In this document: positions 17,008-24,839 of the stretch, piece by piece
How the letters are laid out: every line of letters starts with the position of its first letter
Numbering within the stretch: the first letter of the stretch is position 1
Origin: Myxococcales bacterium
GTDB lineage: Bacteria > Myxococcota > Myxococcia > Myxococcales > Myxococcaceae
NCBI GenBank assembly: GCA_030681895.1
Contig: JAUXRI010000333.1
Location: forward strand, 1-64,000
Reading direction: 5' to 3'
Length of the DNA stretch: 64,000 bases
Notes under the pieces: model-generated
What the model saw: only the letters and a program-made list of their open reading frames with translations
What the model was told of the DNA's origin: nothing
Database searches by the model: none
Position numbers and translations under genes: made by a program

Positions 17008-18407
17008 TGACTCGCCTGCTCGTTGCAGTGGTCGGCCTCGCGTCTCTTGCGACGTTCGCTCAGCCCGCGGTGTGGACGGTCGCTCCGAAGCCGCGCGGCT
17101 TCGTGCGCTTCACCATCGAAGGCCCACTCGATGACGTCAACGGCGAGACGCGCGCGATGTCGGGCAACTTCACCGTCGACTCGAAGGCCTGGGGCGGCGG
17201 GAAGGGCGTCTTCGCGGTCGACCTCTCGACGCTCAAGACGGGCATCGACCAGCGCGACGAGGACATGCGCGAGGAGTTCCTCGAGACGAAGCGGTTCCCC
17301 TACGCCATCCTCGCCATCGACAGCATCACGCAGGCGGCTCCGGCGGCGCTCGCGGTGGGCGCGACGGCCAACGCGGTCGCCACTGGCAGCTTCGAGGTGC
17401 ACGGCGTGCGACGCGCCGTCAGCATGCCGCTCAAGGTGAAGCTCGACTCCGAGGCCCGGCTGGTGGCCAGCGGCTCGTTCTCGGTTCCGTTCGCCGACTA
17501 CAACATCTCGCGCCCCAAGCGCCTGTTCCTCAAGCTCGGCGACACCGCCGAGGTGTCGTTCGAGGTGGCCTTCGTGCCGAAGCAGGCCCCGAAGGCGGCC
17601 GACCCGAAGGTGGCTGCGGCTCCCGAGGTGAAGGTGCCCGAGCCCACCGTCGCGCAGGTGCTGCCGCCCGCGCCGAAGGCCAAGCCGAAGCCGCCGCGCA
17701 AGCCGAAGGCGACGCTCGTCTACACGTTCCTCTTCAAGGGCGACGAGCCGAAGGCCCGCGGCGAGCGCCTCTTCCACGCGCCAGAGACGGGCGGCCCCGG
17801 CAACAAGATGACGTGCTTCCACTGTCACGCGAAGAGCGACGAGCGCACCGGGTTGCTCCTCAAGGACAACCACATTCGCGCGGCCAACACGCTCTACAAC
17901 GCCGGCCAGCGCCCGCAGTTCTGGGGTGGCTTCACGAAGAGCTCCGGCGCGGCGGCCACCATCTGCCAGAAGCAGTTCATGAAGGGCGCAGGGCTCGAGG
18001 CGTCGCAGGAGAGCGACGTGCAGGCCTTCATCGACGCCATCAGCCCCGACTCGGCGCCGCCGCTCGACTACGTGGCGAACAACTACCGCTCGATGGAGAC
18101 GCTGCTGCGCGACCCGACGGCTGGAGACCCCGCCAAAGGGAAAGCGCTCGCCGACAAGTACTGCATGACGTGCCACCTCGACGGCCGCGTCGGCCCGGTG
18201 TGGGCGCCCGGCCTGTACGAGCCTGACTGGGTGGTGCGTCGCGTGCGCCGTCTCGAGGGCCACCACAACAAGCAGATGCCGCCGTGGACCATCACGCGGC
18301 TGCCCGACAGCGACCTGCGCGACATCGTGACGTACCTGACGAGCAACCCGAAGGAGCCCGCCGTCTTCAATCGCAAGAAGGGCGGCGGTACCGGCGGCGC
18401 TCCGTAA
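17007..18407 (+). CDS. YceI domain - dihaem cytochrome c fusion
   Basis: 466 residues. A signal peptide (LVAVVGLASLATFAQ) leads to a YceI-like lipocalin domain at about 20-190 (VWTVAPKPRGFVRFTIEGPL, FEVHGVRRAVSMPLKVKL). YceI proteins bind isoprenoid or lipophilic ligands. A Pro/Lys-rich linker (192-235) joins a cytochrome part with two haem sites, CFHCH at 270-274 and CMTCH at 386-390; M424 is a possible axial ligand. The protein should be periplasmic and could move electrons to or from a lipophilic molecule such as a quinone. GGAGGA precedes the ATG. It is the last gene of the cluster and a terminator follows. Confidence 0.88.
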   Translation: MTRLLVAVVGLASLATFAQPAVWTVAPKPRGFVRFTIEGPLDDVNGETRAMSGNFTVDSKAWGGGKGVFAVDLSTLKTGIDQRDEDMREEFLETKRFPYAILAIDSITQAAPAALAVGATANAVATGSFEVHGVRRAVSMPLKVKLDSEARLVASGSFSVPFADYNISRPKRLFLKLGDTAEVSFEVAFVPKQAPKAADPKVAAAPEVKVPEPTVAQVLPPAPKAKPKPPRKPKATLVYTFLFKGDEPKARGERLFHAPETGGPGNKMTCFHCHAKSDERTGLLLKDNHIRAANTLYNAGQRPQFWGGFTKSSGAAATICQKQFMKGAGLEASQESDVQAFIDAISPDSAPPLDYVANNYRSMETLLRDPTAGDPAKGKALADKYCMTCHLDGRVGPVWAPGLYEPDWVVRRVRRLEGHHNKQMPPWTITRLPDSDLRDIVTYLTSNPKEPAVFNRKKGGGTGGAP

Positions 18408-18432
18408 AGCGTTGGTGATTTGAAGCTCATGT

Positions 18433-18475
18433 GGCGCCGGTGGCCCTCCGAGGTTGCCGGCGCCGTTTTCTTTCT
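18433..18475 (+). terminator. Intrinsic terminator
   Basis: A perfect 8-bp stem, ggcgccgg at 18433-18440 and ccggcgcc at 18457-18464, is followed by gttttctttc. It lies 25 bp after the cytochrome gene stop and should end the 13160-18407 transcript. Confidence 0.85.
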
Positions 18476-18556
18476 GGGCGGCTTCGCCGCAACAAGTTCC
18501 CAAATTCCACCGCCTCATTCGTTTAAGGGAGGAAAGCGGAACGAACGGGAGCGCCC

Positions 18557-19327
18557 ATGCCTCGATGGTCAGTCGTCATTTTCCTCGCCCTGACGGGGTG
18601 CACGGCGCAGCAGCGGTACCTCATCTTGCCGAACGAGACGGTCGTCGCGCCCCTCCTGCCTGAGTCGCTGGCCGGGCAGACCTGGCGACTGGGAGAGGTC
18701 ACCACCCGGGTCGAGGTGGGGTCCGGTGGTCAGTGGGGAACCGCCGCCGCGACGAACATCGATGCCGAACGGCTTCGCAGCCAACTGACCGAGCGCATCA
18801 CCTCGACCCTCCTGTCCCAGAAGGGACTGGGCGCCGTCGCCGGCCCAGCGCTCTACCAACTCGAAGTGGAGTTGGGTGCCCGCGAGCTCCATGGCCTCGG
18901 CAAAGGGTTCGCGCTCGGGCTCGGGCTCGAGGCCGGCGTCATCGTGGCGGGCGCTGGCGTCGGCGCCGGCGTTGGCGCGGCCACCAGACAGCCTGGGTCC
19001 GACCCGGCCACGGCAGCGTTGGTGGGTGCACCGTTCGGGGCGCTCGCTGCGCTGCCTGTCGCGGTCTTCGTCGCGCTCCTCGCCGACATCGGTGGCGTTC
19101 GCGGCGAGTACACGGCGACCCTGACACTTCGTCGGCGCACCGACCGCGTGCCAGTCGCGATCCGACGTCTCAGTTCGGTGTGGAGAGGCGACTACAGCGG
19201 GTACAGCGGGAACGAGAAGACCGCGAAGTTCGCTGGCGACGCGGTACCGGAGTTCGAGCGGGTGCTGCTCGAGGGCGTGAAGTCGATGCTGCTCGAAGTC
19301 AACGAGCCGCTGGCCCTCGCCCGCTGA
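18557..19327 (+). CDS. Putative lipoprotein with Gly/Ala-rich hydrophobic core
   Basis: 256 residues. The signal ends in lipobox LTGC (C15). The mature N-terminus (RYLILPNETVVAPLLPESLAGQTWRLGEV) is followed by a conserved-looking middle and two hydrophobic Gly/Ala stretches (about 118-140 and 152-178) that could insert in a membrane. This resembles outer-membrane lipoproteins with a glycine-zipper-like segment. A beta-rich C-terminus follows. I recognise no family. The start is preceded by a purine-rich region with GGAG. It lies 46 bp before the sigma factor gene and could be part of, or regulated with, that operon. Confidence 0.65.
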   Translation: MPRWSVVIFLALTGCTAQQRYLILPNETVVAPLLPESLAGQTWRLGEVTTRVEVGSGGQWGTAAATNIDAERLRSQLTERITSTLLSQKGLGAVAGPALYQLEVELGARELHGLGKGFALGLGLEAGVIVAGAGVGAGVGAATRQPGSDPATAALVGAPFGALAALPVAVFVALLADIGGVRGEYTATLTLRRRTDRVPVAIRRLSSVWRGDYSGYSGNEKTAKFAGDAVPEFERVLLEGVKSMLLEVNEPLALAR

Positions 19328-19372
19328 CATGCCGGTACGCACGCAGGGCCGGCCTCGAGGAACGGAGCGCGC

Positions 19373-19843
19373 ATGAATGACGCGTCGCTCGCCGCGCTCT
19401 ACGAGCAGTACGGCCACCTCATCTTTCTGCGGTGTCAGCGGTTGCTCGCGCATCCCGCCGACGCCGAGGACGCCATGCACGACGTCTTCGTCCGCGCCCA
19501 TCGAAGCCCGATTCCCGAGCGCTCGACGCTCATCTGGCTCTACCGAATCGCGACGAACTGCTGCTTCGACCGGCTGCGCAACCGACGCATGGTCGAGCGC
19601 AAACGCCTGGGCGACGAAGAGGCGCACGTCGACGCGGACCCGGACCGGCGCGCGCTCTTGACGATGGTGCTCCGACAGGTCGACGAGGTGACGTGTGAGA
19701 TGGGCCTGCTCCACCACGTCGATGGGCTGACTCAAGACGAGATTGCGCACGAGTGCGGTTACTCGCGGCGCACGGTCGGCAAGAAGCTCGAGGCCTTCGA
19801 CGTGGAGTTCAAAGCGCGGTGGCAGGAAGCGGGTGGCAGATGA
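19373..19843 (+). CDS. ECF-family RNA polymerase sigma factor
   Basis: 156 residues. Region 2 covers about 5-75, with DAEDAMHDVFVRAHR and the WLYRIATNCCFDRLRNRR block. Region 4 covers about 100-150, with the helix-turn-helix GLTQDEIAHECGYSRRTVGKKLEAF. It directs RNA polymerase to a specific promoter set when released by its anti-sigma factor. The next gene encodes a zinc-binding anti-sigma-like protein and overlaps by 4 bp (ATGA). I could not find a convincing own-type promoter upstream. The short region-4 C-terminus is normal for this class. Confidence 0.9.
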   Translation: MNDASLAALYEQYGHLIFLRCQRLLAHPADAEDAMHDVFVRAHRSPIPERSTLIWLYRIATNCCFDRLRNRRMVERKRLGDEEAHVDADPDRRALLTMVLRQVDEVTCEMGLLHHVDGLTQDEIAHECGYSRRTVGKKLEAFDVEFKARWQEAGGR

Positions 19844-20532
19844 CGACCCAGACTCGAGAACACCTGCGACGCATCGACCTCGAGCGCCTGTCCGTCGGCG
19901 AGGCTGTCGCCGGTGCGGACCACGTCGCACAGTGCCCGGAGTGCGCGGCCACGGTGCTGACGATGAAGACCGAGGCGAGGGCCTTCACGCAGCGACGTCC
20001 CCCCGCGGTGGTCGTCGAGCGCGTGCGCGCCGCCAGACCTCCATCCCTCTGGAGCCGATGGTGGCCCGCCCTGGGTGTTCCACTCGCTGCGGCCCTCGTG
20101 GCGGTGGTGCTCACTCAGAAGCCCGACGAGGTGCGCGTGAAGGGCAGGGCGTTCTCGGCGCTCCTCAACGGTGAGGTGTTGCTGGGGCCGGGCGCGCCGG
20201 TGAAGGCCGGTGACCGCCTGTCCTTCATCGTCGAGACCCAGCACCCAGGTCACCTGCTGGTGCTCGACCTGGAAGCGGGAAAGCCCGTGACCGCGTTCGC
20301 GCCGTTCGGTGGCCGCGCCTCAGTGCCAGTGCCTGTCGGCCGCACGGTGTTGCCAGACGGGGTGACGCTCGATGAGACGTCGTCGCCCGAGTGGCTGGTG
20401 TCGCTGTGGTGCGAACGAGCGCTCTCCCTCGACGAGCTGAGGCTGCCGGCCGAGGTGACGACGTCGCCGCCGAAGGTCGAACACCCCGGCTGTCAGGTGG
20501 ACGTCGTCGAGCTCACGAGGTCCAGGAGATGA
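19840..20532 (+). CDS. Membrane zinc-finger anti-sigma-like protein
   Basis: 230 residues. The cytoplasmic N-terminus carries H28-x3-C32-xx-C35 (DHVAQCPEC), the zinc motif of ZAS-type anti-sigma factors. A membrane helix follows at about 76-92. The periplasmic domain (about 95-230) has the pattern of DUF4384-like sensor domains (VKAGDRLSFIVETQHPGHLLVLDL). It likely holds the sigma factor inactive until a periplasmic signal is sensed. It overlaps both neighbours by 4 bp, so the three genes are translationally coupled. Confidence 0.85.
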   Translation: MTTQTREHLRRIDLERLSVGEAVAGADHVAQCPECAATVLTMKTEARAFTQRRPPAVVVERVRAARPPSLWSRWWPALGVPLAAALVAVVLTQKPDEVRVKGRAFSALLNGEVLLGPGAPVKAGDRLSFIVETQHPGHLLVLDLEAGKPVTAFAPFGGRASVPVPVGRTVLPDGVTLDETSSPEWLVSLWCERALSLDELRLPAEVTTSPPKVEHPGCQVDVVELTRSRR

Positions 20533-21998
20533 CGACGCGGGCCGTGCTCGTGACCTGCCTGGTGGCGTGTGTCGCGCAGTCGGCCCCCGTGCGTCTGGTG
20601 CTCTCCGTCGGCAACGACCTGGGCCAGCTCGACGACGCGCCGCTGCGGTACGCCGAGACCGACGCCCGGCGTGTCAGGGACCTCTTCGTCGAGCTCGGGG
20701 CCGTGAAAGACGCCGATGCGGAGCTGGTGGTCGGGCGGTCGGCGGCCGACGTCGAAGCCGCGCTCTCCCGACTCGCCGCGAAGGTCAGCGCACTTCGCGC
20801 CGAGCAGCGCGAGGTGATGGTCATCGTCTACGTCTCGTCGCATGCGGCGTCGGGCGTGCTGCATCTGGGCGAGGGTGAGCTGTCGTTGTCGTCGTTGCGC
20901 GACGCGGTGACGGCCCTGCCAGCCAGCGTGCGGCTCCTCGTCGTCGATGCCTGTTCGAGCGGAGCCCTCGTTCGGGCCAAAGGCGGCCGGCGTGCGTCAC
21001 CCGTGGTGAGCCTCGGCAGCAGCGTCACGAGGGGCACCGTGGTGATCAGCTCGAGCGGCCCCGCGGAAGCCGCACAGGAATGGGACTCGCTCACGAGTTC
21101 GCTCTTCACCCATCACTGGCTCGCGGGGCTTCGTGGGCGGGCCGACTCGAGCCGCGACGGTCGCGTCACCCTCAACGAAGCGTACGCCTACGCGTATGCA
21201 GAGACGGTGGCGGTGGCGTCGCAGCACCCGTCGTACGAGTTCGAACTCGCTGGGAGCGGCGACCTCGTGCTGACAGAGCCGCGCCGGGCCTCGAGCGCCG
21301 TCGACCTCGCCTCGCCGCTCGAGGGGCGCTTCGTGGTGCTTGGCCAGGACACGTCGTCGGTGTTCCTCGAGCTTCAGAAGAGCGCTGGAGCACCGCTTCG
21401 GCTCGCGCTGCCGCCGGGTCGCTACCTCATTCGGCGAACCACCGCCGACGGGACTCAGCTCGCCGAGCTCTCCCTTCCACGCGAAAGCCTCACCTCGCTT
21501 GGTGACGCCGACTTCTCGACCGAGCCAGCCTCGGCGTTTGCGCGAAAGGGGAAGGCGCCGCGAGCCTGGAGCTTCGCGGTCGAGCTCGGTCTCACCAGCA
21601 GCCCCGCGTCGACGGTCAAACCGATGGCGGGCCCGGGCCTGTGGGTGCGGTGGCAGGCCGACGTCCTGTGGGTGTCGGTTGGCGCGACCTTCGGCGCCGG
21701 AGCGCTCGCCGGGGCGCCCGAATCTCTCGTCGGACTGCAGACCGCCGTCGGCGCGCGCCTCGAGCTGGGCCCGCTGCGGTTCGGCTTCGGGCTGCTCGGT
21801 CGGCCCATGGTGCTCGTCTCGGACCGGACTCGCGCGGCGCTCGAGATGGGTGCTCAGAGCTCCCTGGAGTTGAAGGTCTTCGGGCCGCTCTTCGTCGGCC
21901 TCTCGCTCGAAGGGCTCGTTCGGGTACTGCCCATCGACCCGCAGCTCGGCACCCAGCTGGGGTGGAGGGGTGGGATTCTGCTCGGGAGCGCCTTCTGA
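20529..21998 (+). CDS. Caspase-like (C14) peptidase with C-terminal beta domain
   Basis: 489 residues. A signal peptide (VLVTCLVACVAQSA) predicts export. The C14 caspase-like domain covers about 20-265: RLVLSVGNDLGQLDDAPLRYAETDARRVRDLF is the first conserved strand-helix block, the catalytic His is H105 in VSSHA and the Cys is C142 in VDACSSG. The rest (about 275-489) is beta-rich and ends in a series of hydrophobic strands (LRFGFGLLGRPMVLV, GPLFVGLSLEGLVRVL) that could be an outer-membrane barrel. It is the last gene of the sigma-anti-sigma-protease operon. A role in processing the anti-sigma factor or another envelope target is inferred from position only. Confidence 0.87.
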   Translation: MTTRAVLVTCLVACVAQSAPVRLVLSVGNDLGQLDDAPLRYAETDARRVRDLFVELGAVKDADAELVVGRSAADVEAALSRLAAKVSALRAEQREVMVIVYVSSHAASGVLHLGEGELSLSSLRDAVTALPASVRLLVVDACSSGALVRAKGGRRASPVVSLGSSVTRGTVVISSSGPAEAAQEWDSLTSSLFTHHWLAGLRGRADSSRDGRVTLNEAYAYAYAETVAVASQHPSYEFELAGSGDLVLTEPRRASSAVDLASPLEGRFVVLGQDTSSVFLELQKSAGAPLRLALPPGRYLIRRTTADGTQLAELSLPRESLTSLGDADFSTEPASAFARKGKAPRAWSFAVELGLTSSPASTVKPMAGPGLWVRWQADVLWVSVGATFGAGALAGAPESLVGLQTAVGARLELGPLRFGFGLLGRPMVLVSDRTRAALEMGAQSSLELKVFGPLFVGLSLEGLVRVLPIDPQLGTQLGWRGGILLGSAF

Positions 21999-22008
21999 CT
22001 TCGGCGTT

Positions 22009-23676
22009 TCAAGCCGCTCTGGGCAACACCCGCTGCAACGTCTCGAGCGAGACGGGCTTGGCCAGCACCTCGTTCATGCCCGAGCGGTGACAGGCCACCA
22101 CGTCTTCGTCGCTGGTCGACGCCGTCAACGCGATGATGGGCACCCGGCCGAAGGGCGTCGGCAGCGCGCGGATCTTCTCCGTCGTCTCGAAGCCGTCCAT
22201 CTCGGGCATGTGACAGTCCATCAGCACCGCGACGTAGGTGGTGGTGCTCGCGGCGGTCAGCGCCTCGCGGCCCGTGGCCACCCCGTCGACCTCGAAGCCC
22301 GCCTTGCGCACCAGGCTGGTCGCGATGCGCAGGTTGATGGGGTTGTCGTCGACCACCAGCACGCGTGGCATGTCGTCCGTCGAGAGGCGCACCACCGGAG
22401 CGAGCGGCAGCACCTCGCGCAGCGGCACCGTGAAGTGGAAGCGTGAGCCGCGGCCCTCTTCCGACTCCACTTGCAGCTGGCCTCCCATCAACGTCACCAA
22501 CTGCCGCGAGAGCGCCAGGCCCAGGCCCGTGCCGCCGAAGCGCCGTGTCGTCGAGGCGTCGGCCTGCTCGAAGACCGAGAACAGGCGAGAGAGCACCTGC
22601 GGCGCGATGCCGATGCCCGTGTCTTCGACGCTGAACGAGAGGCCGCCCTCGGAGCGCTGCACCCGCACCGCGACCCGACCCTGACTGGTGAACTTGAGCG
22701 CGTTGCTCACCAGGTTCAGCAACACCTGGCGCAGCCGCATCGCGTCGCCGTGCACGACCGCGGGGCAGCCGTCGGCGAGGCTCACCTCGAAGGAGACGCC
22801 GGTCTCGTTCGCGCGCGGGGCGAAGAGGCGCTCCACGTCGCGCATCAACGGGGTCAGCTCGAAGTCGGCCTGCTCCAGCGTGAGCCGCTGCGCTTCCAGC
22901 TTGGTGACGTCGAGGAGGTTGTCGATCAACGTCACCAGCAGCTTCCCGCTGCGCTGAATGACCTCGAGCTGCTCGCGGGTCTGCGGGTCCTTCGCTTCGG
23001 TGAGCATCACCTCGGTCATGCCCAGCACGCCGTTCATCGGCGTTCGAATCTCATGACTGATGGACGCGAGGAACAGGCTCTTGGCGCGATTGGCCGCTTC
23101 GGCCTGGTCGAGCATCTCGCGCCGCACCGCATAGAATCGCCCGGCGAAGAGCGCCGTCATCGCCAGGGCGCTGACGATGTTGAGCGACTTCGAGACCAAC
23201 GGCGCGGGGTCGGTCGCCGGCAGGCTGTAGCCCGCGTGCCCGAGGAGCAACGCAGCCACTGCGACCGCGGCCGTCAATGCGGCCCAGCGCGCTGCGCTCC
23301 TTCCGCCGAGGATGAGGCCGGCGACCAGCGGGACGATGACGGAGAAGAAGAGGCCGGTCTCGTCGATGGGGGTCTGGGTGAGAACGCCCGGGCCGTACAT
23401 CAGCAGCGCGGCGCTCAGCGTCAACTGCGTCCAGGGGGTCAGGCGCTTCGTTCGGCGCATGCCCAGCAGCGCGATGGGGCCCATGACGACCATGAGGCCG
23501 TTGAGCGCCACCTGGCCCCAGATTCCCGCCGCCGCAGAAACGCCTATCCACAGCACTGCCATCGGCCAGGCGATGAACCAGGCTTGAATGGCGAAGCGAG
23601 CGCGGGCGCGGAGCTCGGGGTCCGTCACCTCCGGCATCCACCATGCTGTCCACCGGCTCAGCCATGCGACGGACAT
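22009..23676 (-). CDS. Hybrid sensor histidine kinase / receiver
   Basis: 555 residues. The first 190 contain about six membrane helices (a 7TM-like sensor module). A HisKA domain has SISHEIRTPMNGVLGM with phospho-His H208. The ATPase domain has NLVSNALKF, DTGIGI and GTGLGLALSRQL. A C-terminal receiver (about 435-550) has LVVDDNPINLRIA and VLMDCHMPEMDGFE with its phospho-Asp near residue 490. It should autophosphorylate and pass phosphate internally, then to an unseen partner. It is convergent with the caspase-like gene (10-bp gap) and has no clear operon partner. Confidence 0.93.
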   Translation of the reverse strand: MSVAWLSRWTAWWMPEVTDPELRARARFAIQAWFIAWPMAVLWIGVSAAAGIWGQVALNGLMVVMGPIALLGMRRTKRLTPWTQLTLSAALLMYGPGVLTQTPIDETGLFFSVIVPLVAGLILGGRSAARWAALTAAVAVAALLLGHAGYSLPATDPAPLVSKSLNIVSALAMTALFAGRFYAVRREMLDQAEAANRAKSLFLASISHEIRTPMNGVLGMTEVMLTEAKDPQTREQLEVIQRSGKLLVTLIDNLLDVTKLEAQRLTLEQADFELTPLMRDVERLFAPRANETGVSFEVSLADGCPAVVHGDAMRLRQVLLNLVSNALKFTSQGRVAVRVQRSEGGLSFSVEDTGIGIAPQVLSRLFSVFEQADASTTRRFGGTGLGLALSRQLVTLMGGQLQVESEEGRGSRFHFTVPLREVLPLAPVVRLSTDDMPRVLVVDDNPINLRIATSLVRKAGFEVDGVATGREALTAASTTTYVAVLMDCHMPEMDGFETTEKIRALPTPFGRVPIIALTASTSDEDVVACHRSGMNEVLAKPVSLETLQRVLPRAA

Positions 23677-23768
23677 GCTGATCTCTTAGCGGGTGGCGTG
23701 CCTTCCAGCCACACGTCGCGGCAGGGGTGCAAGCGACCCGCGTGGGGTGAGATGCACCGCGCGCGTCG

Positions 23769-24605
23769 TCAGCGCAGCGACATCGAGAGCGAGCCTCCAC
23801 GAGGCGCTGGAGCCCGCACCGTCGGCAGCGCGTCGTGCGTGAAAGACGCGATGACGGGTTGATGATCAGACCGGCCTCCCGGCAACACCCGCGCGTCGAG
23901 CGGCTCGAGCCCGACGCCATAGGTGATGTGGTCGAGCTGCGCCGAGAGATGGAGCGAGCCCACGTCCCAGCCCCACGTCTTCGCGTCGGGGTGGAACTCA
24001 GGCAGCACGCTGCGCAGCCCGCGGGCCTCGAGGGACTGCACCGCCGGTCCGCTGGTGCCTTCGTTGAAGTCGCCCACGACGAGCGTGGGCAGGCCGGGCA
24101 CGAGCGCGGCGGCAAACGCGTCGACCTCGGCTTTTCGCGCGGGGCCCGTCGTGAAGTAGCCGCTCACGAAGCTGCCCGCGTCGTCGACCGGGGGCCGCAA
24201 GTGCACCACGAGCGCTTGCACGTCTCCGAGCGCCGTCTTCGCCACGACGTGGAGCGCCGGAAACCAACGCCCCGGGTTCGCCAGCACCGCCTTCACCTCG
24301 AAGGGCCGCTTCGACAACACCGCGAGGCCTCCAGCGCCGCCACTGTGGTGCCACGTCTGGTACGGCCACGTCGTCGTCACGCGCGCGCGCACGACGGCTT
24401 CCCATTCGGGCGTCGTCTCCTGCAGCAACACGAGGTCGGCGTCGGTGCTGGTGAGCGTCTGCAGCGTCGTCGCGTCTCCAGCGAGGCCGAAGTTCACGTT
24501 GTACGTCACCACCGTGAGCGTCGGCGCGCCGGGCGCTGGAGTCTTCGTCGCTCGCGGGGCGTGGGCACAGCCAGTGAGGCACAGCAGCAGGAGCGCTCGC
24601 GTCAT
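23769..24605 (-). CDS. Endonuclease/exonuclease/phosphatase-family lipoprotein
   Basis: 278 residues. Lipobox CLTGC (C12) predicts a lipid anchor. The EEP fold shows its metal-site motifs in order: VVTYNVNFG, VLLQETTPEWEAV (Glu), VHLRPP, VVGDFNEG (Asp/Asn) and GGRSDHQPV (Asp-His). Members hydrolyse phosphodiester bonds in nucleic acids or phospholipids; the extracytoplasmic location favours a lipid- or extracellular-DNA-directed role, but this is inferred. It stands alone; the direct repeats at 24655-24810 lie just upstream. Confidence 0.87.
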   Translation of the reverse strand: MTRALLLLCLTGCAHAPRATKTPAPGAPTLTVVTYNVNFGLAGDATTLQTLTSTDADLVLLQETTPEWEAVVRARVTTTWPYQTWHHSGGAGGLAVLSKRPFEVKAVLANPGRWFPALHVVAKTALGDVQALVVHLRPPVDDAGSFVSGYFTTGPARKAEVDAFAAALVPGLPTLVVGDFNEGTSGPAVQSLEARGLRSVLPEFHPDAKTWGWDVGSLHLSAQLDHITYGVGLEPLDARVLPGGRSDHQPVIASFTHDALPTVRAPAPRGGSLSMSLR

Positions 24606-24654
24606 GGGCGGTGAAACCCACGCCGCGCCGATGAAGTTCCAGCCCCGAAAGAGG

Positions 24655-24810
24655 GCGATGCAGCGAGCGCGAAAACCGTGCAGGGCTGTTTCTGGTGAGC
24701 GGGCTGACAGGATTCCCGGGTGAACCAGCGCCAGGGCGCGGCGATGCAGCGAGCGCGAGAACCGTGCAGGGCTGTTTCTGGTGAGCGGCCTGACAGGATT
24801 CTCGGTGAAC
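24655..24810. repeat. Two-copy ~70-bp intergenic direct repeat, 86-bp period
   Basis: Copy 1 is at 24655-24725 and copy 2 at 24741-24810. They share starts (gcgatgcagcgagcgcga), centres (accgtgcagggctgtttctg) and ends (gattc then ggtgaac) with only a handful of differences. They lie between divergently transcribed genes. No coding role is visible on either strand. No third copy was noticed in this window. Confidence 0.85.
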
Positions 24811-24839
24811 GAGGATCAACCGCCGGCCGATACCTCTTC

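Noticed and set aside
16779..18518. 579-residue open frame on the minus strand
   Set aside because: Antisense to the globin and YceI-cytochrome genes, which have clear haem motifs and ribosome sites.
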